From positions 20,130 through 70,942 of the forward strand of contig JAHBMJ010005396.1 in the NCBI GenBank assembly GCA_018398765.1: a stretch of DNA of 50,813 bases. Reading direction: 5' to 3'. A program made the translations under genes and the position numbers. This DNA comes from Chromera velia (taxonomy: Eukaryota; Sar; Chromeraceae). The notes under the pieces are model-generated. The model ran no database searches, was not told the origin of the DNA, and worked only from the letters and a program-made list of their open reading frames with translations. Position 1 is the first letter of the stretch. Each line of letters begins with the position of its first letter. Below are positions 20,026-30,391 of the stretch, in pieces.

Positions 20026-21326
20026 CATGCGTGCACGAATCGTTTTCTTTTCGATCTTGCATTTCGTCACTCACTTCTGCCCAGGCTGGTCTGACTGTCT
20101 CACTCTCACAGACCAAAATTTCAATGAGAAATGAGAGCAAGTGCATTTCAATATTCCCCGCCATTTGCCCCCCTGTGCCTTCTCAGGACGGTCCGAAGGG
20201 TCTCTACTACGGTTTTGGCATTTCTGTCATCGGCATCATTGTCTACCGTGCCGCCTTCTTCGGTCTGTACGACACCGCCAAGACGCTGATGTACAAGGAC
20301 CAAAAAAAATCCAACCCTCTTCTGAACTTCACTGTCGGACTCGCAGTCGAAACTGCAGCTGGAGTGGTTGCATACCCATTCGATACTGTCAGGTAGGTTG
20401 GAAGAGCTGTCGGTGTGTTACTGTGGGATCGTTTTTCTGCATCGCTCCTGTTCGTTTTCCGCTTTGGCCCTCTGTTTCCGACTGCACTTGTGTGTCAGAT
20501 GCCTCTGTGAGCATGTCTTTCTCTCTGGTCATCTCACTTATGTTTTTTTCTTTTTCTTTTCTTCCCCCCTGCAGGCGGCGCATGATGATGCAGGCAGGGA
20601 GAGACGATGTGATCTACAAGAACACCTGGGACTGCTGGGGGAAGATTGCGGTCAGTCAGGCAGGCAGGCAGTCGGTTGATTGATTGGTCAATCAGCAGAG
20701 AGAATAAACAAAAGCTGACGACACGATCCGCCAGGCCCGCCTATGCAAGGTTCTTTCTGACGAGCAACACTTGACACTGACTCCTTCTTTCCTCTGTTGT
20801 CACGGAAGGAAGAATGAACTGCTTGCAAGATTTCGGATTGAAAGCAGAATGCAGGAAGGCAAATGGTCATGTCTTCTGAGACTAGCTATGTTCTGGATCT
20901 TCCAGCCAGATCCGTCGAGGAACAGAGACCCTTGCTGCCGATCGCGAGATGAAAGACAGGAAAGGAAAGAAGCGGTGCATCGGATGGATGGATTGGCTGA
21001 TAAACCAGAGAAGACCTGCATGGGAGGTTTGAATTGATTCGGAGTGCCTGCGTGAGTCTGCAAAAATGCCCGTTGCCATCTCCCCTTCAGCTTTCTGTTC
21101 TCGTGCATAGCATTCGCACACCAATGTATAGAAAGATGATTATGTTGTACGTGTGCTGTCTCGTTCCTTGTCCTTCCCTGTGGTTCGTTTGTGTGTGTTG
21201 TTCTTGCAGAAGGAGGAGGGCATGGGGGCGTTCTTCAAGGGATGTTTGTCGAATGTCTACAGAGGGGTGGGGGGGGCTCTGGTTTTGGTCTTCTACGACG
21301 AGATCATGAAGGCTGTGAAGCACTAA
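18591..21326 (+). CDS. Mitochondrial ADP/ATP carrier (adenine nucleotide translocase)
   Basis: Seven exons: 18591-18725, 18946-19051, 19348-19497, 19716-19846, 20187-20392, 20575-20650 and 21210-21326. They join to 921 bases, 306 residues, with all phases consistent. The protein exchanges ADP for ATP across the inner mitochondrial membrane. The three carrier motifs PIERVK (34-39), PLDFAR (140-145) and PFDTVR (238-243) are present, as is the ADP/ATP-carrier signature RRRMMM (243-248), which exon 6 supplies across a splice junction. Length is normal for the family. There is no N-terminal presequence, as usual for carriers. The start is the first ATG, in a tetra-Ala context. Introns are 182-559 bp. 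Intron 1 ends TGCATGCAG, and three donors are GTCAG. A possible foldback element lies 330 bp upstream. Confidence 0.97.
19884..20026. repeat. Compound microsatellite in carrier intron 4
   Basis: (TGCC)n at about 19888-19910 is followed by (CT)n, (CA)n and (GA)n blocks up to about 20025. All lie within the fourth intron. Confidence 0.9.
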
Positions 21327-24300
21327 TGGATTGATTGATTGATGGAGAATGAATGAGAATGAGCTTTTTTGATATGAATTGAATATTGACTGTTCCTGAC
21401 TCGTCTTTCTCTAACAATTCTCGGGGCATGCTTGCTCGCACGTCGGCCTTCCTCTTCCTTCCAGGATGAATCGTGAAGGAATAGGGGCGATTGGAGACAT
21501 ATGTCAGTTCATAATGAAACAAGGAAGGGGAAGAGGGCGTTTGCCTTCCTCCTTTGCTTTCTGCTGGCAACTAAGACGGAAATGAAATGTGCTTTTACTG
21601 ACGGGAATGAGGGTCTGGAGGGAAGGTTAAAGATGCGATCGAATCGGGGGAACCAGCAGGTTTACACAGACAGTAAGCTGACGTTTTTGGGAAGGGGGGG
21701 GATTCAAGAGGAAGACTCAGTTAGGTGCAGACCGACTGGCGGACAGGTACGGCAGAAGGCCGCAGACTGTGGCGGGGATTGTTTTTATTTCAGTTGCGGT
21801 TTCAAATCCATTTTTCTTTTTGTCACAACTGCATGTTTTTTTCTTTTTTCCCCCTCAGTGAGCGATTTTTTTTTATCTGGCCGAATTTATTTTTCTGGTT
21901 GTTTTTTTCTCGGTTTCGTCTCTTCTGCATCTTATGAGAGCAATGAGACAGACAGGAGCACGCAGGAGCGCGCTCGACATGATGACCGAAACCGAAAAAG
22001 GAACTGTGAGGGGGTTTTAGTATGATTCCGTCTGTCAACCAAGCGCCCAGTTGAGTGCCGGTAGCGCTTTAGAGAAAAGGAGCTGGGGGATGAGAGAGAG
22101 GGAGCATCTCTTCAGTCGGTTCGTCCTAATTCGATGTTACTCTTTTCAATGGAATCAAGTCTGGTTGGTCTAATGAAGAAGGAAACGGAAAAGAGGGGAA
22201 GGAATGAAAGAAGGCGTCTTCACCAGAGTCATTTAATCACTGATACATGTACTCACCTCATGTGCATGTCTACGTGCGTGTGCCGGAAAGAAGAAGACGG
22301 GGGGCACATAATTCAATTTCAAGTCCGTGGCGCTGCACCGGTATAAAGATGAAGAACTTGAAGAAATCTCTAGAGAAATCTCTGATTGGAAGCTGTCACG
22401 TACAGGCGACGCTTTTGGCTTGTTCCTTCGCAAGGAGCGGCTTAGGAGCCAGGTATAAACAGGCTGTCACTGTAGAAAGCCTTAGCTAAAGTACTTGAAA
22501 ACTGCATCCAATTATCTTTATGAGTCAATATTCATCCTTAATTTCTTCTACTATATTCACATTTCAATTTTAGCTTCAATTACAGTTCCACCATTTTTTT
22601 TATTTATATTTATATTTTTATTTTTAAACTGGTTGCATCTAGTTATAGGATATTCTTTAATCATATTTGATCGAATGGACAAACAAATTACTAAGCCACA
22701 TACAAGGATGATACTACCATATGGTCCGTGTCTATACGTGTCTACAATCTTAATTTAACTATGAAGTTATCTAAGTCATTATATGACGATTAGTAATATA
22801 CTGGTAGTTATAAGTAGTTTTTTTTTTTAACACATTTTTTTATATTTTCAATCATAATTTAGAATACAATTTATCAATATTTATTATAAAAATCTATTGC
22901 ACCTGCAAGATGCAGGCTACAACCTAGGCTAGAACAGCCAGTAACACTCAAAAGTTTGAAATCCGCTAAGGAACCTAGCAGGAAACTAGCAAAGAAATCC
23001 ATTAAGTTGGCGTTAACTTTTTAAATTAAATCTAGAATTAAATATATGAGACACGACAAAATTCGAATCAGTCATCCTTCCTAATATGGCATGAAAGTTA
23101 CGGTAAAACCTTTGCAATGCACTGCAATGCTTCCCGTTTCTTCCCTGTGAGCTTACTACATACTTATAACTTATGTACTGGAAGTCAATTCAAAGAGGAC
23201 GGACAGTTGAAAGCCCCACTTTGCAGGAGAGGCTTGTTCCACCCAGCTATGTCTCCAAATAAAAATAAACAGTGTCAAAACCCCCGCGCTGCTTGAAGTT
23301 CGCACAACGCGATCCGCTCAATTAATTATATCAATATTTTTTAATATGGACCCCGGTGCTGGGGCTCTCGGCGCGGCGGCGCGCCTTGCTGCATGCATGG
23401 AGAGAGTAAGCCCCACGTGCGTGAGCCCGCGGGCGGGCCGGGCCCGGCCTGCATGATTCAACTTGAGTCATACGTACTGAGGCTAGATTCAAAGAGAATG
23501 AGATTCAACGAATCAACGTACGTACTGGAGTTACCCGATGGTATGTATGAGTATGGAGTGTATTGTACGTATATATGTGTCAAAAGGAGCTTCTATCCTG
23601 CAGTTTTACGCCCATCACTAGATATGCAACAGCTAGGGCAACAGATAGGCAGACTAAGCCCAAAAATGGCAATCCCTCCTCTTTTTGACGAACATCACAA
23701 ACGTAAATCCACAAAAAGCCGACTACTAGAGCTGAGTTGTGGACTCATGTGCTGAGGCTTGAAATCAAAAAGAATGGTGAGTTGATGTGCTTCTTTGTTT
23801 CTTCTTTTCCATGCAGACCCGTTTCCTTTATGTGGAAAACCGTCCTCTGGTGCCAAACCTGGCCTATGTGCATGACCTCTAAGCATCATTCCATAGCTGT
23901 GCATTGCTCCCTCTTTCGAGAGTTTCTCTTGAAACGACTATCTGTATGTTGATTCGAGATGAATCAGGACGTACATGCAGATGATTGGGGGTTGAGTGTG
24001 AAAGTGTTCATTGATGTCGAACTTTAGCCTTCTTTTGTGCTTCGCATCCGCGCTTGCAGTTGCTCAGCTTCTCCCCCCCTTCATCTCTGGAAGAAGAGCT
24101 GAAGGATCCACCGAGCTGAGCGTACGACCTTTCGGACTCTCCACCTCCCTTTCCTTCTGGACGTTCTCTCTCAGTGGATTCTCGGAGGGGACATCATCAC
24201 TGCAACGATCACAGGTCGGTGTGTGTGCCTTCGTATTTTGTGGGGTTGTAGTCTTGAACCGATCTCTGAGTTAAGACAAGAAGGGTGGGGAGATATGTTA

Positions 24301-26807
24301 GCGTACGAGTTTGTGTCAACCAGTCCTATTCCATAAGGTGAAAGCCAGGTGCCACCCTTCCAGCAATGCGGCTGCTGCAACGCTTCTGCTTCTGCTTGAC
24401 GAGCTGATGCATGGCTCGACGGTTTCCGTCTCCCTCAAAGAAATACGCAGTCATGCAGAGATGCCAAATTGAACGGCATGCGGCTAGCAGACAGCAGCCA
24501 ATTGTACAGGACAGCCCAGAGAGTGGTCTCTGGGAAGTGTCTGTAAGATCAGTCCAGAGTGGATCCGTCGTGAGGGAGGATGGCACAGCGCGCAAGGTCT
24601 GAGGGGTTCGCCCTGTCAGACTGAGCAAGTTGGGTCCTCAGTGCATGTAGGTGACCCGTCGCCTGCACGCGCACCTCGAGGGGTTCATTCTGGCATGCAT
24701 ACGTGTGTATGCCCTCAGGTGTCTGCCCCCCGCCTACCCGCCTGTCTGTTTGCCTGTTGCTTTACATGTGTGTGTGTGTATATGCGTATGTTGTGTGCGT
24801 GTGCGTGCGCACGCGCGTGTGTGTGTGTGTGTGTATGTCTGTATGTGTGTATGTGGCGTGCTTGCCTGCGTGACTACATGCCTCTGTTTGTGCCCTCCAC
24901 CATTGACGTTCTGTTCGCCACGCTCCTTTGTGAATTGTTGCGTGCAAGGCCTCTCGAGTTCGTGTAGAAATCGAAAAGAACCACCTGAATGGTCACCGTG
25001 GTATGACAGTAGCTGGGAGTATGTCCGACAGGCGACAAAGGGCAATTGAGGCGAAGCGGTTGGGCACGGAACTCTGGAGATGGATCGAGGAGGGAAGGAA
25101 TGAGAGCGGATTCAAGCATCAAAGCAGCAGCTAGAGGGAGGGAGTGGACGGGCAAGCCATAACAAGACTCTACGCTCGTCTGGAGCATACTGGATATTGA
25201 TGAGAAAGAATGATGATCGAGCGCTCGAGTCCTGGCAGTACGCCTTGATTGCATTCGTGTCTGTGGGTGGTGAGAAAGGGCGCTTCTCGATTATTGCGTT
25301 TCCAGGCGTGCCCTCCTTCTTTTTTCACGACGTTTTAGAGGTTTGGTGGGCTGCATAACGTTAGAATCAGACGAGACAGTTTTGAGTGATGGAGTATGGG
25401 CCTAGGTGTGGGCACATCTGGGCACTTAGAATATGTCAGGTCAAAGTGAAAGTCTAGGTGTAAGACATCAAAAAAAGATGAAGAAATGCACGAAGAAAAA
25501 AGATAAAAACAAACGTATTTAAATATTGAATTAATATTGAAAAAAATGACTTCAAAAAGGCCCGGGACCCGGGTTGACTCTTGAAGTTGCTTCAAGCAAA
25601 TTTGACACTCTTTAAACCTCTAAAAAAAAATACCTTAGGCTTCAATAGTAGAAAAATACAAAGAAGCAAACAATATTTTTCTGTTTTTTAAAGGGGGAAT
25701 TCATATCCACAGATTTTTATTTGATCACGTACATTTATTCGTACTTTTATGCAGTCTTTCTACAATTGAATGAAAGAATATATAAACGATGTCAAACGTA
25801 GTACATACGTACAAAAAATCACTAAAAAAATATTGATTGATTGATTGATTGATAGGGATAAATCACATGTTCAAAAAAATAAAATAAAATAAACTATACT
25901 GTGTGAGTACATTCAAAGTTGTGCAATATCATTTATATAGATTTTTAATTTTTCAATTGCAATTCAAGCTTTAGCTAGAGCTTTAGCCTTTTGGTAGACT
26001 CAATGGTAGTTACATAGGTCTAGTTTTAGGTAGTTATTAGTATTTTGTGTACCTTTCGATTTCTTTTCCTCTGTCTTCTTCTTTTCTGCAGGGTGTTTTA
26101 AGACCGTTCATACGGTCAGCTGTCTTACTCACTTTTTGGACATGCATCTTCGAGGGAGACAAATCCCCCGGGATTGAGGAGAGAAGACGGACTCTATCAC
26201 TCTTCCATTTCTCCGCCCATAACTCCAGGAATCCTGGCTTACCAGCCTCTCAAAGGAGCTATCAGATCGGCATGCAACCTGAATCATGCATTGATGGAAT
26301 CCATCAGTCCACCATATGCCCCCTAAGAGGGCACCGACGCTGCAGGTGTAGTCAGACAGGGGGCAGAGGATGCACAAAAGAGATGCTACATTCACGAACA
26401 GTCTGAAAGGCTGGCCAGTCGAATTACAGGTTGTCAAGAGATACCCTCAGTCTGTATTCTTTTCTGTTTACCCCTCTACACCCTTCTCCCTCCTTCATTT
26501 CTGCAGCCTCCCTGGCACATTCTTCAGCACGAAGAGGTGACACTTTTGAAACATAAAACTCTGTCGTACTGCGACATCGCAACTCAGGCTGTAGCGGATA
26601 CCTGAACACATACGCGCTTGAGGATTCAAGCAAGAAGCCAGAAAGAAAAACGCACCAACACAGCTGCCCCATGCATGGGACAACTAGAGGGACCAGCTGC
26701 AGCCTGCCCTTCTTACTCTCTGGACACATCGTGCAATCACATGCAAAGTTCTTCTTGCAGCGCACCTGTTTCTCTTCGATCCTCTCCCACCGGCCTCCCC
26801 TCTTCCC
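21327..26807. other. Largely non-coding interval
   Basis: No gene can be supported. 22490-23340 and 25330-26080 are AT-rich. A GC-rich island with GCGGGCGGGCCGGGCCCGG lies near 23425-23450. A (TG)n tract lies at about 24764-24860. An orphan (TTGA)n run lies at about 25831-25853 without LINE sequence beside it. Confidence 0.5.
23817..23882 (+). other. Possible terminal exon, isolated
   Basis: After a TTTTCCATGCAG acceptor, 21 codons (FLYVENRPLVPNLAYVHDL region) run to TAA. The sequence looks protein-like, but no upstream exon could be linked, so this is a weak candidate. Confidence 0.2.
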
Positions 26808-29643
26808 TCAAGCGACTGGACCCACAACGTCCCCCTCCTCATCCTCGCACTCGTACACGCACACCAAGTGGTGCCCCTCAGACCAGGGCCACTGCTGCTC
26901 CCGCACTTTGGAGGGCAGGTGGGCGCTTGCAGAGGCCGGCAGAGGAGAGTGAGTCGTCGGAAGGGCCACCACTCCCACAAACCTGCATTGCCAGGAGTGG
27001 ATGCACGCACATGTGAGAGCACGTATGCCCCATGCATCATGTGTATGCGCATGTTTGGAATATGCACCGAAATCCCAAAGCGGCGCAGGAGGGGCGAGGG
27101 AAGAGCTCTCTCCCTCTGCATCCGACGGACTGGTGTCTCCATTTTTCTCGATTTCGAAAAATCAGAAGGAAAAAAAGCATTCACACATGGGAGACACAGG
27201 AAGGCAGGCAGTGAACAGGAAGACCTTGAGTCTCGAGAGGGAGACAGAAAAAGCAAGACGTCATCCGAAAAAGCTGGCACGCCCCTTGCCATGCACTGCC
27301 GCACTCAAAAACCACGTGAGACTTTTGTCTACTTGGCTGACCTACCCACCCACCTCTTCAGTCTTGCTTCCTGAGCAGCCTCCCCCTCTTCGTTGTTTCC
27401 CTCCAACCTCCGAGAGAGGAAGCCCGCGAGCTCCTCCACGAACCTTGAGTCGTCGACGTTGATGTAACGAAGGGGAAAGGGGTCAGCGACGTAGCTGCAA
27501 GGAGCAGGAGAGAGTGCAGAAGTGAGATCAAATGCATTTTAGTAGATGAAAAAGGTGATGCAGGGAATACTTGTCCGTATTTTTGTCTCTGCCTCCGTCA
27601 ACGTGTCTCTCTCGAAATAAGGAAGGAAGGAAAGAAGGAAGGAAACAAGGGAGGAAGGGAGAGGGGGACGGAGGAAGGGAAGCAGGGAGTAAGTAAGGGA
27701 GGGAGGGGGGGGGAGGCCACACTCTTTCGCTATCTCGTGTGCCAGCTGAAGAAAGCGCTGCCTCTCCTACGTTTTTGCTTTTCCCGCCGCGTGGCACTTC
27801 TTTGTCTATTCCCTGCCATTCTCGTTGTCTGGCCTTGTTGTCACACAGTCTGTTTAAATTTGATGTTTGTCTTACACTTCCCCTCTCTCTACTCAACTGA
27901 CGTGTGTTTGTAAGCCGATGGCTCTCCCACCAGCAGAAGAGTGGGCGCCTGGGGTGTCTTCACCTTCCGGGGAGACGTCGGACGCGCACTCTGGTTGCCC
28001 CCCCCTCCTGGGGCTGTGCTCTGGGAGGAAATGCCCAAACCCTCACCCTCCTCTGTGGGGGGAGGGAGGAGGAGAACGTCTGTCAAGTACACATTCCTGC
28101 AGACAAATAGGCAGAGAGAAACAAGAAAGAATGTTTCTTATTTTTAGATTCGGAATTTATCATCGCAAAGAAATTTTTGAAGAAAGACAAAAAATCTTTC
28201 TGCACTTCTGCTTTCTCACACAGAGTGGTCCCGTTCCTTCCCCTTTCCCTTCCCTTTTCCTCTGTATTGTTTGTTTCATCTCACCTGTCTGCGTTCAGTT
28301 CATCGTGCAGCCTCTCACAGAGGGCCTCCATCCACTCCTCGTCCCTGTCCTCCAGTCTCTTCTTGGCCTCCGAGGGAGGAGTGCCCGAAGCGCCCCCACC
28401 CAGAGCCTCCTCCGCCAGGATTCGACTGCACACACACACACACACACACGCAGGCAGGCAGGCAGGCAGGCAGGTGACAAAGGTCAGAAAAGGGGGAGAA
28501 TGTCGAGGACCAGAAAAAGAGGACAGCAGCACGAAAAACATCCGAATGAATGGGATGGAGAAACGAGGAAGCAAGGCAAAAAAAAAGGGCAGGAAAGAGC
28601 TCTCAACGGTGAAGCACGCAAGGAAGACGAAATCCGTCCGTCTTTGTGTCTCTCTGCGTGACGACTCGTTGGTTCGACTGTCTGTCTGTAGACGCTTCTT
28701 TCTCATGCCGTCCTTCTATTCAGGCATTGCCAGACGAATTTCCTCATATCATTACACGAGACAGTAATGATGCAAGGCACAGCCGATTTGAGTCAAAGTG
28801 TCAACGAGAGCATGTCAAATGTCTTTCCGTCTTGTTATCTTTCGAAATGAATGTCGCAGGGAAGAGGCATCAGGGTCGTCTCAAGGCTCTGCATAAATTT
28901 ACGAAGAGAAAAGAGGATGGGATGTTTGCAGATCGAAAATAAGAAACAACAAATTAAGTGGAGGCCCACCCATCATGACTGCTTGAGAACAGAGACAGAG
29001 GCAACTGCGCTGCCCTGACAGCGAAGGCGCGACGAGGAACCTCCAGGTTGCTCATCCTTCTCCCTCCCCCCTGCTCTCCTCGGAGCGCACGTGCAACCGC
29101 AAACACATTCGCTGTCACAGGGGGCGCCCCTCCTGCATTCACGCCCCCGTTGGGGGAGGACGGGATGGCTGACGGGTCTGCATAGGACATTGCAGAGATC
29201 GCAAGGGAATCGACACTTCTGTGCAGGTGGTAGTGCCACTGCTTGGCCCATTCGGTCAATTTGCTTGCAACCGTTCTGCTGATGTTCAGCTGTCTGTTAG
29301 CGTTGTCTTTTGCAGTGGCTGTCACCTCCCACTGCTTCACTGTGAAGGGCCGAGGCACCTGTCGCCCAGGCATCCCCAGGCGTCCCTGTGTCATCCGGGC
29401 AGTGGCAGAGAGGGGGGGACGGCCGACAACAAGGAAGACCATGTAATCTAAAAATTTGCTTGCGAAGCTGCTGTTATTTCGGATATAAGGGGGGGTCGGC
29501 ACCAGGGAGACGACGTGAACTTCCGGGTCTCCAAGTTGCTCCCTTCCCTCTCCTCTTCTCTCCTTCTCATTGCGCGCCTTCTCGTCCAGTTCTTCCTCTT
29601 CTTTCAGCAGAGCGGTGCACAAATCATTCAGGTCATCCTCCAT
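26808..29643 (-). CDS. Five-exon gene of unknown function, 422 residues
   Basis: Exons on the minus strand: 29643-28970, 28425-28285, 28096-27902, 27494-27354 and 26925-26808. They join to 1269 bases with every phase consistent and a TGA at 26808. The start chosen is the ATG of MEDDLNDL, just inside a TTTCCTGCAG that looks like an acceptor; the frame stays open to an ATG at 29793, which would add 50 residues. The N-terminal third is an acidic helix (KEEEELDEKARNEKERR) followed by a mixed domain with WAKQWHYHLHR. Exon 3 carries YLTDVLLLPP, and exon 4 carries FPLRYINVDDSRFVEEL. The C-terminus has WPWSEGHHLVCVYECEDEEGD. No signal peptide, membrane segment or known motif is seen. Three donors are GTGGG or GTCAG types. 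The last acceptor is an atypical AAG. Part of exon 1 could be an unspliced intron. Family not recognised. Confidence 0.6.
28426..28476. repeat. (CA)n and (CAGG)n microsatellites in intron 1 of the unknown gene
   Basis: The CA tract abuts the 3' splice site: on the minus strand the acceptor is a pure TG run ending in GCAG, so the polypyrimidine tract is replaced by a dinucleotide repeat. Confidence 0.8.
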
Positions 29644-30391
29644 CCTGCTGGACTGCAGGAAACGAATGACCAAACGGTCAAAACAAAGATGAGGAAGGTC
29701 GGAAGGTACAGCCCAGAGAGAAGGGCGTTTACCCTCACGGACCCATCCGCAAATTCCGCATTCAGCAGGAGACCCTGCGACGCTATTGCCCATCGAGCTT
29801 CTTACGTGTTGTTCTTTTGAAAACTTTGACGCAAAGCCAGTAACCGTTCGGATTCTGGCACCTGGGGGAGCGATGCCACTCAGTCTGGTGACTACTTGTC
29901 AAACAACAGATCGAGTCTCCCACAGCTGTCTGCAGTTGAATTCAACAATTGGTGGAGCACTGCTGCATTCATGGATCCTCTATATATGTGCTTCCGCTAC
30001 TCCAGCCACTCGGTTGATCTCTGTCCATTCTGTGTCCAAGCAGGTATCAACAGGCCAAGTCGAAAAATATACGTCGAAATGTATATCGGAACGTTTATCG
30101 GAACTATTCGGAACATTTCGGAACTGTATCGGAACTCGTATCCATGCATGCATGCAAGCGCAGCGCGCGTGTATATGCGGCCGCGCATGCATGCACCCCC
30201 GGCTGCCGGGGCGCGAGCGGTCCCCGCGGCCCGGTTTTGACCGCTCGCGGCCCGGTTAGCTGAGACTGCATGATCGATGGAGACGTATACTCATGTATAC
30301 TCCGCGAGACGGCTCAAAGGACCTCCAAGGTAGGTAGGACACAACAGATTAAAAGGACAATTGTGACTGTAAGGCAGTTATGTGTTTGCAG
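29644..30391. promoter_or_regulatory. Divergent intergenic region with motif arrays
   Basis: It lies between the unknown minus-strand gene and the SpoU gene. It holds five TCGGAAC heptamers at 30086-30135 spaced 12, 10, 10 and 11 bp, two overlapping TGCATGCA octamers at 30145-30156 and a third at 30188-30195, and a perfect 10-bp inverted repeat GCGAGCGGTC/GACCGCTCGC (30213-30222 and 30239-30248). CGCGGCCCGGTT occurs twice. Regulatory function is inferred from position. Undetected upstream exons of either gene could lie here. Confidence 0.4.

Noticed and set aside
24011..24274. Plus-strand frame starting with a hydrophobic stretch that resembles a signal peptide
   Set aside because: Three frames are about equally open; no homology-like motif or linked exon could be shown.
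25831..25853. (TTGA)n run as another LINE tail
   Set aside because: The adjoining sequence does not match the LINE 3' end on either side, so it is treated as an orphan microsatellite.
28281..28706. Cys/Val-rich frame through the CA repeat
   Set aside because: Only its last 46 codons are a real exon of the unknown gene; the rest is intron microsatellite.
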